A stretch of 15,650 nt of DNA from Candidatus Mnemosynella bozhongmuii. Lineage in GTDB: Archaea > Halobacteriota > Archaeoglobi > Mnemosynellales > Mnemosynellaceae. Below the pieces are notes generated by a model. That model saw nothing but the letters and a program-made list of their open reading frames with translations. It did not search any database and had not been told where the DNA came from. The stretch covers positions 1-15,650 of the forward strand of contig JACIWD010000067.1 in NCBI GenBank assembly GCA_014361165.1, in the 5' to 3' direction. Each line of letters begins with the position of its first letter. Position 1 is the stretch's first letter. Shown here in pieces: positions 1 through 6,503 of this stretch. The translations under genes were made by a program, and so were the position numbers.

Positions 1-375
1 AAGGCTCTTTCCTTCCTTCTTTGCTCTCTCAACTCCCTCTTTAAGCATCTTTGCGCATCCCTCAATGGCTCCTCCGTGCAGGTCTCCTATTGCTATGACT
101 CCTGCTGCAACCGCAGCCTGCACAGGGACACCGCAGGATGCAACAAATCTCACCGCTCCGGTTGAGGGTGCGTTCAGCGAGAAGTCAGCCGCAATCACGA
201 ACATATCTTCGAGAATCTTTCCTTCATTTCCCTGCGGAAGCTCCCCTGTCCAGAGAAGATAGACGACATCTCCAAAGCTCACGTTTCCGGCAAGCTCGGT
301 AACATCATATCCTCTGATGTACACTCTGTTCGGAACAACTTTCGATATTGCAGTTCTCCACGGATTTGACGTCAT
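1..375 (-). CDS. Citryl-CoA lyase / citrate synthase family protein, N-terminal part (cut by window edge)
   Basis: The 125 visible codons begin at an ATG (373-375 on the complement) preceded by a good Shine-Dalgarno GAGGTGA at 380-386, four bases away. The protein opens with a PWRTAISKV segment, then RGYDVTEL (residues 21-28), VSFGDVVYLLWTGELP (32-47) and GDLHGGAIEG (98-107). This arrangement is the N-terminal citrate synthase fold. The LHGGAIE box and the short start match the archaeal and bacterial proteins annotated as citryl-CoA lyase, which cleave citryl-CoA to acetyl-CoA and oxaloacetate, more than they match classical citrate synthase. The C-terminal domain, with the catalytic Asp, lies outside the window, so lyase and synthase cannot be separated here. 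It is transcribed divergently from the pyruvate:ferredoxin oxidoreductase operon. The family call is firm; the exact reaction is inference. Confidence 0.8.
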   Translation of the reverse strand, partial: MTSNPWRTAISKVVPNRVYIRGYDVTELAGNVSFGDVVYLLWTGELPQGNEGKILEDMFVIAADFSLNAPSTGAVRFVASCGVPVQAAVAAGVIAIGDLHGGAIEGCAKMLKEGVERAKKEGKSL

Positions 376-578
376 AATTTCACCTCAATGATGTAATTAT
401 GTGAGCTCTTAATAAAAGTTTTTGCACCATATTTGCATCGCTATTCTCTATTTTTCATGATTATTCATTTTTTGAGCTCTAAAAGGAAGAATGGAGGAAA
501 TAGAATTATATAGGAGGGCTAAAAGTTTTAAAAGTCAGAAGGTTGAAATAAACCCAAACACCTTCAGGAGGTAAAAAG
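376..578. promoter_or_regulatory. Divergent promoter region between citryl-CoA lyase-like gene and por operon
   Basis: These 203 bases hold no credible gene and are much more AT-rich than the flanking coding sequence. Toward the minus-strand gene, CTTTTATTAAG (complement of about 408-418) is a plausible TATA element some 37 bases before the ATG. Toward porG, TTATATAGG (507-514) and GTTTTAAAAG (525-534) are plausible TATA elements; the second would put transcription start near 556, leaving a short leader that carries the porG Shine-Dalgarno. An 8-base repeat TGAGCTCT occurs at 402-409 and 473-480, each copy followed by an AAAAG run, and could be a regulator site. All assignments are by eye. 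Confidence 0.4.
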
Positions 579-1136
579 GTGAAGGAAATCAGAATTCATG
601 GAAGAGGTGGTCAGGGCTCTGTTACCGCTGCCGAACTTCTCGCTGTTGCTGCTTTTGAAGACGGTTACTACTCTCAGGCCTTTCCGGTTTTCGGAGTCGA
701 GCGACGAGGCGCTCCTGTGATGGCATTCACAAGGATAGACGAGAAGCCTATAAGAATCAGATATCAGGTCTACAATCCGGACTATGTCATGGTTCAGGAC
801 CCGACGCTGATTCCGGCCGGAATAGATGTGCTCGCTGGTATCAAACCGGGAGGACTTGTCATAGTGAACACAGCAAGAAAGCCAGAGGAAGTTGGGCTCA
901 AGGCTGAGGATGTTGAAATCATGACCATCAACGCAACAAAGATTGCTCTTAAGCACATAGGAAGACCGATAACAAATACAACGATGCTCGGTGCTTTTGC
1001 AGGAGCAACGGGTCTGGTGTCTCTTGAGTCAGTTCTTAAGGCGATTGAAGAGAGATTCTCAGGAAAGCTCAGAGAGGTAAATGTCGCAGCCATAAAGGAG
1101 GCTTATGAAACAATCAGGGGTGAGGTAAATGAGTGA
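579..1136 (+). CDS. porG: Pyruvate:ferredoxin oxidoreductase, gamma subunit (PorG/PorC)
   Basis: This is the gamma subunit of the four-subunit archaeal POR, which oxidises pyruvate with CoA to acetyl-CoA and CO2, reducing ferredoxin, or runs in reverse to make pyruvate. The 185 residues start at GTG, chosen because AGGAGGT at 566-572 sits six bases upstream and the product begins directly with the family's KEIRIHGRGGQG (residues 2-13). Further family segments are FPVFGVERRGAPV (residues 36-48), the ITNTTMLGAFAGATGL stretch near 131-146 and the C-terminal SGKLREVNVAAIKEAYE. The length is normal for PorG. It is the first gene of porGDAB-purO and its end overlaps porD by eight bases, implying translational coupling. 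The substrate (pyruvate rather than another 2-oxoacid) is inferred mainly from PorA. Confidence 0.93.
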   Translation: MKEIRIHGRGGQGSVTAAELLAVAAFEDGYYSQAFPVFGVERRGAPVMAFTRIDEKPIRIRYQVYNPDYVMVQDPTLIPAGIDVLAGIKPGGLVIVNTARKPEEVGLKAEDVEIMTINATKIALKHIGRPITNTTMLGAFAGATGLVSLESVLKAIEERFSGKLREVNVAAIKEAYETIRGEVNE

Positions 1137-1398
1137 GAAGCTGACCTTTGCGTGCACGGGTCTTCCGGGTTCATCGAGGATGAACAAGACAGGAAGCTGG
1201 AGAGTGTTCCGCCCGGTGGTGGATCATGAGAAGTGCATCAAGTGCGGAACCTGCTGGCTTGTCTGTCCGGACAATGCGATGAAGAAGCTTGATGGCGGTC
1301 AGAAATATGAGCCGGATCTGGATTACTGCAAGGGATGTGGAATTTGTGCTCATGAATGTCCGAAAGATGCAATAGAAATGGTTGAGGAGGAGAAGTAA
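1129..1398 (+). CDS. porD: Pyruvate:ferredoxin oxidoreductase, delta subunit (2x[4Fe-4S] ferredoxin)
   Basis: This 89-residue subunit passes electrons from the TPP/cluster centre of PorB to external ferredoxin. Two complete CxxCxxCxxxC motifs are visible: Cys36, 39, 42, 46 and Cys67, 70, 73, 77, each followed by Pro, as in bacterial-type two-cluster ferredoxins. An N-terminal stretch of about 30 residues ending in GSWRVFRPVVD is the usual PorD lead-in that docks on the other subunits. The ATG overlaps the end of porG, with GAGGTAA upstream. The stop is separated from the porA ATG by a single base, and the porA Shine-Dalgarno lies inside the last porD codons. No key cysteine is missing. Confidence 0.95.
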   Translation: MSEKLTFACTGLPGSSRMNKTGSWRVFRPVVDHEKCIKCGTCWLVCPDNAMKKLDGGQKYEPDLDYCKGCGICAHECPKDAIEMVEEEK

Positions 1399-1399
1399 T

Positions 1400-2587
1400 A
1401 TGGTTAAGAAGGTTCTTGAAGGTTCTCATGCTGTTGCTGAAGCTGTAAAGCTGTGCAGACCGGATGTGATTTCGGCATATCCGATAACTCCGCAGACACA
1501 CATAATAGAGAGACTCTCGGAGTTTCATGCAGACGGAGAGCTCGGAAACTGCCAGTTCATAAGGGTTGAATCCGAGCACTCTGCAATGTCGGTCTGTCTG
1601 GGAGCCTCTCTTGTTGGCGCGAGAGCATATTCTGCTTCAACCTCTCAGGGACTCGCTCTGATGTATGAGGTGCTTTTCAATGTTGCCGGACTCAGACAGC
1701 CGATTGTCATGACAACTGCAAACAGAGCTCTTTCAGCACCGATAAACATATGGAATGACTGGCAGGATGCAATTTCAGCAAGAGACAGCGGATGGATTCA
1801 GCTCTATGCTGAAAATGCTCAGGAAGCCGTTGACTACACAATTCAGGCATTCAAGATTGCGGAAAGTCACGACATTCTGCTTCCCGCGATGGTCTGCATA
1901 GACGGTTTCATCATCACGCACACATATGAAGTGGTGGACATACCGGAACAGGAGGAGGTTGATGAGTTCCTTCCGAAGAAGGTGCCATACCTGCCGCTTG
2001 ATCCGGAAAATCCGATTGCATATGGAATGATTGGAACACCCGATGTTTACGAGGAGACCAGATACCTCATTCAGGAGACGATGGAGAGGGCGAAGAAGAA
2101 GATAGTTGAAGTTGCTCAGGAGTTCGAGAAGAAGTTTGGAAGACCTCAGGGAGGTCTGATAGATACATACAGGCTTGAGGATGCCGAGGTTGCAATCATC
2201 TCGATGGGTGCAATTCTCCAGACAATGAGAGAAGTTGTTGACAAGCTCAGAGAAGAGGGAGTTCCGGTGGGACTGATAAAGGTGAAATCATACAGACCCT
2301 TCCCGAGAGATGAGATAAGAGAGGCTGTGAAGGGTCTGAAAGCGGTTGCGGTTATAGACAGAGACATATCTCTTGGATTTGAGGGAGCTCTCTTCACCGA
2401 TGTAAAGGCATCCCTCTATGGCTCGGATGAGAGACCTCTCGTGAAGGGATACATTGCAGCTCTTGGAGGAAGGGACTTCCCGGAGAGCACAGTGAGGAAG
2501 ATAGTGAATGACATCATGAAGGTTGCCAGGGAAGGAAAGATTGACAAAGAGGTTGAATGGCCTGATTTGAGAAGGGAGATTCTGTGA
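1400..2587 (+). CDS. porA: Pyruvate:ferredoxin oxidoreductase, alpha subunit
   Basis: This alpha subunit supplies the pyrimidine-side TPP domain and the pyruvate-binding residues of POR. An in-frame codon at 1382 would add six residues, but the ATG at 1400 is preferred: GAGGAGGAG (1384-1392) is spaced correctly and the product then starts with VKKVLEGSHAVAEA as in the family. Visible landmarks are YPITPQT (residues 27-33), RVESEHSAM (about 55-63), the SASTSQGLALM segment, and NRALSAPINIWNDWQD (108-123), which is characteristic of pyruvate rather than 2-ketoisovalerate or 2-oxoglutarate enzymes. The C-terminal third (EVAIISMGAILQTMREV, then the IDRDISLGFEGALF segment) is the transketolase-C-like domain. 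The 395-residue length is typical. It is followed almost immediately by porB. Confidence 0.95.
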   Translation: MVKKVLEGSHAVAEAVKLCRPDVISAYPITPQTHIIERLSEFHADGELGNCQFIRVESEHSAMSVCLGASLVGARAYSASTSQGLALMYEVLFNVAGLRQPIVMTTANRALSAPINIWNDWQDAISARDSGWIQLYAENAQEAVDYTIQAFKIAESHDILLPAMVCIDGFIITHTYEVVDIPEQEEVDEFLPKKVPYLPLDPENPIAYGMIGTPDVYEETRYLIQETMERAKKKIVEVAQEFEKKFGRPQGGLIDTYRLEDAEVAIISMGAILQTMREVVDKLREEGVPVGLIKVKSYRPFPRDEIREAVKGLKAVAVIDRDISLGFEGALFTDVKASLYGSDERPLVKGYIAALGGRDFPESTVRKIVNDIMKVAREGKIDKEVEWPDLRREIL

Positions 2588-2597
2588 GGTGATGAAA

Positions 2598-3497
2598 ATG
2601 GCATCCAAAATAGATATGGATTTTGAAGGTCTTGCCTCAGGTCATCGAGCCTGTGCCGGATGCGGTGCAGCTATAGCGGTTAGACTCATTCTCAAGGCAG
2701 CAGGAAAGAACACAATAGTTGCGAACGCAACCGGATGTGTGGAGGTCTTCACAACTCCGTATCCGGAATGTGCGTGGAATGTTCCCTATGTTCACTCCCT
2801 CTTCGAAAACACCGCTGCGGTTGCAGCAGGCATTGAAGCCGGTCTGAAGGCGCTTGGAAAGAAGGAAGGAATCAACGTCATTGCAATTGCCGGAGATGGA
2901 GGAACAGCAGACATAGGACTTCAGTCCCTCTCGGGAATGCTCGAGAGAGGTCATGACGTGCTCTACATCATGTATGACAACGAGGCATACATGAACACCG
3001 GAATTCAGAGAAGTGCTTCAACACCCTACGGAGCTTCGACAACAACCTCTCCGGCTGGAAAGGTTTCAATCGGACAGGACACAAGAAAGAAGTTTGTCGC
3101 AGAGATTGCGGCTGCGCACCACATACCCTATGTGGCAACCGCAACGGTTGGATATCCGAGAGACCTCATGAACAAGGTCAGCAAGGCGCTCACGATAAAA
3201 GGTCCGAAATTCATACAGGTTCATGCACCCTGTGTTCCGGGATGGAACTATCCAGAGAGCGAGACCATCGAGATTGCAAGACTGGCTGTTGAGACAGGTC
3301 TCTGGCCAGTATTTGAGATGGAGAACGGAGTCATAACCAGCGTGAGGAAGATAAAGGAGAAGAAGCCTGTTGAGGAATATCTGAAGAAGCAGAGAAGATT
3401 TGCACACCTGTTCAGAGACGAAAAGGGTAAAAAGGTCATCGAAGAAATTCAGAAGCTTGCGGATGAGAACATAAAGAGATACGGTCTGATGGACTGA
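2598..3497 (+). CDS. porB: Pyruvate:ferredoxin oxidoreductase, beta subunit (TPP and [4Fe-4S] binding)
   Basis: PorB holds the pyrophosphate side of TPP and a [4Fe-4S] cluster, and is the catalytic partner of PorA. Possible starts are GTG 2589, ATG 2592 and ATG 2598; ATG 2598 is chosen because GAGGTGA at 2586-2592 then has the usual five-base spacing, giving 299 residues. Cluster cysteines fit the family spacing: Cys19, Cys22 and Cys47 (CxxC then 25 residues), plus Cys212 in HAPCVPGW. The TPP motif runs from GDGG (99-102) to YDNEAYMNTG (126-135). The QRSASTPYGASTTTSPAG stretch is the usual substrate and TPP contact loop. The stop TGA overlaps the purO ATG by one base (TGATG). Confidence 0.95.
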   Translation: MASKIDMDFEGLASGHRACAGCGAAIAVRLILKAAGKNTIVANATGCVEVFTTPYPECAWNVPYVHSLFENTAAVAAGIEAGLKALGKKEGINVIAIAGDGGTADIGLQSLSGMLERGHDVLYIMYDNEAYMNTGIQRSASTPYGASTTTSPAGKVSIGQDTRKKFVAEIAAAHHIPYVATATVGYPRDLMNKVSKALTIKGPKFIQVHAPCVPGWNYPESETIEIARLAVETGLWPVFEMENGVITSVRKIKEKKPVEEYLKKQRRFAHLFRDEKGKKVIEEIQKLADENIKRYGLMD

Positions 3498-4099
3498 TGT
3501 ATGTAGGAAGAATTGTTTCTGTTGGATGCTCGGGAGGCAGCGAATTTGCTGCCTACCGGGTATCCTCAAGATCTTTTCCAAACAGAATAGCAGAGCTTCG
3601 AGATCGCACTGTCTCCATTCTTCCGAAAAATCCAGAGGATTTGAAGAAGAACCCGTACATCTCATACAACTGCATAAGAATCGAAGGAGATTTCGCTGTT
3701 GTTTCTAACGGTTCCCACACCGATGTGATTGCAGAGAAGCTGATGATGGGGTATCCTCCGAGAGATGCTCTCGCAGTGGCTCTTCTCTCAATGGATTTTG
3801 AAAAGGATGAATACAGCACTCCAAGGATAGCGGGAATCGCAGCCGAGAGGTCTCTATATCTCGGAATAGTTTCTGAGGATTCCCTGATGGTGAAGAAACT
3901 TCCGTGGAAGGAGAATGTTGCCTACATGATTGCAACATATGAGATTGGTGATTTCATTGAAATATCTCTGAAAGGCTCCTCTGCAAGAGAGCTCGCAGAG
4001 AGAATATACAGCATGCCCGAGTACGAGCTTCCGGTCTGCTCTGCAGCTGCAATGAGGAGAGGAGAGAGCTACGAGCTCTCTGTTTTCAATCCCGAGTGA
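3497..4099 (+). CDS. purO: IMP cyclohydrolase, archaeal PurO type
   Basis: PurO catalyses the last step of de novo purine synthesis in many euryarchaea, closing FAICAR to IMP; it is unrelated to the cyclohydrolase half of bacterial PurH. The 200 residues begin with MYVGRIVSVG and continue to FAAYRVSSRSFPNR (about 18-31), the family signature, then ISYNCIRI and the VVSNGSHTDVI segment (68-78), and an AVALLSMDFEKDEYSTPRI segment near 92-110. Length and motif order are normal for this NTN-hydrolase-like family. The ATG overlaps the porB stop by one base, so it is probably translated by coupling to the por operon, an unusual partner for a purine gene. T-rich sequence follows the stop. Confidence 0.93.
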   Translation: MYVGRIVSVGCSGGSEFAAYRVSSRSFPNRIAELRDRTVSILPKNPEDLKKNPYISYNCIRIEGDFAVVSNGSHTDVIAEKLMMGYPPRDALAVALLSMDFEKDEYSTPRIAGIAAERSLYLGIVSEDSLMVKKLPWKENVAYMIATYEIGDFIEISLKGSSARELAERIYSMPEYELPVCSAAAMRRGESYELSVFNPE

Positions 4100-4141
4100 A
4101 AAATCACAAATTTTTTAATCATTTTTCACAATTTATCGTTC
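4100..4141 (+). promoter_or_regulatory. Probable ftr promoter (leaderless) and T-rich end of the por-purO operon
   Basis: The 42 bases between purO and ftr are very AT-rich. AAATTTTTTAATC (4108-4120) is centred about 28 bases before the ftr ATG, where an archaeal TATA box should lie if transcription starts at or next to the initiation codon. No Shine-Dalgarno is visible in front of ftr, which supports a leaderless message. The T runs at 4111-4116 and 4122-4126 could also end transcription of the upstream operon, since archaeal terminators are often simple T-tracts. The double role is inference. Confidence 0.45.
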
Positions 4142-5023
4142 ATGCAGATTAATGGAGTTGAGATTGAGGACACCTATGCTGAAGCATTCCCGATGTACAT
4201 CTCAAGACTCATTGTGACGGCTGCAACAAGAAGATGGGCAGTTGAGGCTGCAAGAGAGGCAACAGGTTTTGCAACCTCGATAATAGGATGTCCTGCAGAG
4301 GCCGGAATAGAGAGAGAGCTCTCACCCGGAGAGACACCGGACGGAAGACCCGGAGTTTCGATTCTCGTATGCCATGTTTCGAAGAAGAAACTCAAGGAGC
4401 AGGTTCTGGAAAGGGCAGGAAACTGCATTCTTACTGCTCCGACCTGCGCGCTCTTCAACGGACTTGAAAATGAGGAGAGCTTCGACATCAGACTGAGATA
4501 CTTCGGAGATGGATTTGAGAGAGAGGTGGAGAGATACGGCAGAAAGCTCTGGTCCATTCCGATCATGTCAGGAGAGTTTCTCTATGAGGAGAGAATTGGA
4601 TTTAAAGCGGGAATAGGCGGAGGCAATTTTCTCATTCTATCCAGAGACTCCGCAAGCGGGCTCCTGGCTGCTGAAGCTGCTGTCGATGCAATTTCAGGGC
4701 TTGAAGGTGTGATCACTCCTTTTGTCGGCGGAATTGTCTCGGCGGGTTCAAAAGTAGGCTCAAGGAAATACAAATTCATGAGGGCAACAACAAACGAGAG
4801 GTTCTGCCCGACACTCAGAGGAGAGGTCGAGAGTGCCCTTCCAGAGGGCACCGGAGCGGTTTACGAGATTGTGATAAACGGTCTCGGTGAAGAAGAGATT
4901 AAGAGGGCGATGAAGGAGGGCATAGAGGCAGCAACCGGAGTTGAGGGAGTTCTGAAAATCTCAGCCGGAAATTACGGAGGAAATCTCGGGAAGTATCTTA
5001 TAAATCTGCACGAACTGTGGTGA
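4142..5023 (+). CDS. ftr: Formylmethanofuran:tetrahydromethanopterin formyltransferase
   Basis: Ftr moves the formyl group between formyl-methanofuran and N5 of tetrahydromethanopterin in the cytoplasm. Recognisable family segments are the N-terminal INGVEIEDTYAEAFPMY (residues 3-19), EATGFATSIIGCPAEAGIE (about 39-57), SPGETPDGRPGVSI (61-74), NCILTAPTCALFNGL, YFGDGFEREVE, the GGGNFLIL turn, VITPFVGGIVSAGSKVG, YEIVINGL, and the C-terminal SAGNYGGNLGKYLINLHEL. At 293 residues it is full length (usual about 297). By eye it is clearly diverged from both the Archaeoglobus fulgidus and the methanogen sequences as I remember them. It is a one-base overlap from mch, the next enzyme in the pathway. 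No Shine-Dalgarno precedes the ATG. Confidence 0.94.
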   Translation: MQINGVEIEDTYAEAFPMYISRLIVTAATRRWAVEAAREATGFATSIIGCPAEAGIERELSPGETPDGRPGVSILVCHVSKKKLKEQVLERAGNCILTAPTCALFNGLENEESFDIRLRYFGDGFEREVERYGRKLWSIPIMSGEFLYEERIGFKAGIGGGNFLILSRDSASGLLAAEAAVDAISGLEGVITPFVGGIVSAGSKVGSRKYKFMRATTNERFCPTLRGEVESALPEGTGAVYEIVINGLGEEEIKRAMKEGIEAATGVEGVLKISAGNYGGNLGKYLINLHELW

Positions 5024-5964
5024 TGCTGATGATGAACGAGAGAGCAGCTTCGGTGATAGAAGAGGAGCTGATTGGTGACGAGGATGTCCTGAAAATCAGA
5101 ATTCTGGAAAGAGGAAAACATCTTGTCCTCGACTTCGGAGTTAATGTTCCCGGAAGCTATGAAGCAGGATTGATTTTCACAGAAATCTGCATGGGATGTC
5201 TCGGAAGTGCAACCCTGACTTTCAAATCGCTTGGAGATTTTCAGATTCCCTTCATAGAGGTCTTCACGGATTTCCCTGTTGAGGCGTGCATGCTCTCCCA
5301 GATGGCTGGATGGAGGGTGAAGAAAGAGGGCTACTTTGCAATGGCTTCCGGGCCGGCGAGAGCTCTCGCAAGAATTCCTTCAGAACTTTTCAGAGAATTT
5401 GAATACGAGGAGAGCTCCGATGTTGCGGTGATTGCTCTCGAATCATCGAAACTTCCTCCAGAAGATGTTCTCGATTTCATTGCAGAGAAATGCGGTGCAG
5501 AGAGAGTATATGCTCTTGTCGCCCCAACTTCGAGTCTCGTTGGCTCGATTCAAATCTCGGGGAGAGTTGCCGAAACAGCAATTCACAGAATCCATTCTCT
5601 CGGAATGGATCTGAGAAACATCATCTCCTGCTCCGGAACTGCTCCTGTTGCTCCGATAGCAGAGGATGAGCTGAAAGCCATGGGCAGAACAAATGACTGC
5701 ATAATCTATCACGGCTCGGTGAGCATGATAGTTGAGGACATGATGGAGCTCTCGAATGCAGTCTCATCCTCATCGCCCTCATTCGGAAAACCCTTCTACG
5801 AGCTTTTCAGAGAAAGTAACTTTGACTTCTACAAAGTCGATCCAGCACTTTTTGCACCCGCGGAGATATCGGTGAGTTCGAGGAAAACAGGAGAGTTCAG
5901 AAAATTTGGAAGAGTCCATCCAGAGATTCTTCTGAAGTCATTTGGCTACGAGAAAATCTCCTGA
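5023..5964 (+). CDS. mch: Methenyltetrahydromethanopterin cyclohydrolase
   Basis: Mch interconverts N5-formyl- and N5,N10-methenyl-tetrahydromethanopterin, the step next to Ftr. Family landmarks are NVPGSYEAG near residues 37-45, FTEICMGCLG, FTDFPVEACMLSQMAGW, YFAMASGPARALAR, VYALVAPTSSLVGS, QISGRVAET (177-185) and KAMGRTNDC. Arg181 and Glu184 in SGRVAE correspond, as I recall, to the active-site Arg/Glu pair of the A. fulgidus enzyme. Several starts are possible between GTG 5017 and ATG 5032; ATG 5023 is chosen because it forms TGATG with the ftr stop and gives MLMMNERAA, matching the length of the A. fulgidus N terminus. The protein is 313 residues. The 3' end overlaps the convergent hydrolase gene by 19 bases. 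Confidence 0.94.
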   Translation: MLMMNERAASVIEEELIGDEDVLKIRILERGKHLVLDFGVNVPGSYEAGLIFTEICMGCLGSATLTFKSLGDFQIPFIEVFTDFPVEACMLSQMAGWRVKKEGYFAMASGPARALARIPSELFREFEYEESSDVAVIALESSKLPPEDVLDFIAEKCGAERVYALVAPTSSLVGSIQISGRVAETAIHRIHSLGMDLRNIISCSGTAPVAPIAEDELKAMGRTNDCIIYHGSVSMIVEDMMELSNAVSSSSPSFGKPFYELFRESNFDFYKVDPALFAPAEISVSSRKTGEFRKFGRVHPEILLKSFGYEKIS

Positions 5965-6503
5965 GTGAAGGAGAGAACTGTTTCAACCAGCTCCTCAAGA
6001 GCTCCGGTGTAGAAGTGGTCGGTATCGAGTTTCACAATTCTCCTCACATTTCTCCCAGCTCTCAGAACCCTTTCAAGCTCCTCCCCATTTATGAACTCAT
6101 CTCTCAGCCCGAAGACAACGTATTTATCCTCATCTCCATCCACTCTGAGAGAAATTTCATCTATCCTCACCAGAGGAGATACGAGAATCTGAGGAACATC
6201 CGAGTGAGACGCAACAACCGCTCCGAAGGAGTATCCGAGGACAGCAAGTTCTGAGAACTTCTTCTTCGCAAACTCAACAACCTTTCTCATATCCTCAATT
6301 TCACCCTTACCTCCCGAGAAATCCTCTCTGTAGTCCATTCTCAGGGAGGAGATTTCATTCCTCTGAAGCTCATCCGCAATTCTCTTCAATCTGAAATCAG
6401 CAGAGGAGCCTCCCATGAGAGGATGAGGAGGGCACATCACCACACATCTCTCTCCGGCTTCCTGAAGAAATGCTCTCAGATTTCCTATTTTCAGCTCCAT
6501 CAT
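5946..6503 (-). CDS. Small alpha/beta hydrolase (serine hydrolase fold, substrate unknown)
   Basis: The 185-residue product has the compact alpha/beta hydrolase layout of the COG2945 / dienelactone hydrolase-like group. CPPHPLMGG (residues 24-32) forms the oxyanion region after strand 3, the nucleophile elbow is GYSFG with Ser92, and Asp135 (FGLRDEF) and His163 (DTDHFY) complete a plausible triad in the right order. There is no signal peptide, so it is probably cytoplasmic. The start ATG overlaps the trm5 stop (ATGA), implying coupled expression; a second ATG three bases later is equally possible. Substrate cannot be told: such proteins act as esterases, thioesterases or acyl hydrolases. Convergent to mch with a 19-base overlap. 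Confidence 0.82.
   Translation of the reverse strand: MMELKIGNLRAFLQEAGERCVVMCPPHPLMGGSSADFRLKRIADELQRNEISSLRMDYREDFSGGKGEIEDMRKVVEFAKKKFSELAVLGYSFGAVVASHSDVPQILVSPLVRIDEISLRVDGDEDKYVVFGLRDEFINGEELERVLRAGRNVRRIVKLDTDHFYTGALEELVETVLSFTQEIFS

Noticed and set aside
65..262. 65-codon plus-strand frame at the left edge
   Set aside because: Antisense to the citryl-CoA lyase-like gene, whose minus-strand protein is clearly conserved.
3066..3665. 199-codon minus-strand frame across the porB/purO junction
   Set aside because: Covers two conserved plus-strand genes and its translation shows no domain; shadow.
4108..4126. T-rich stretch as a hairpin (intrinsic) terminator
   Set aside because: No convincing stem precedes the T runs; only a T-tract type end is plausible, and the same bases fit the ftr TATA box.
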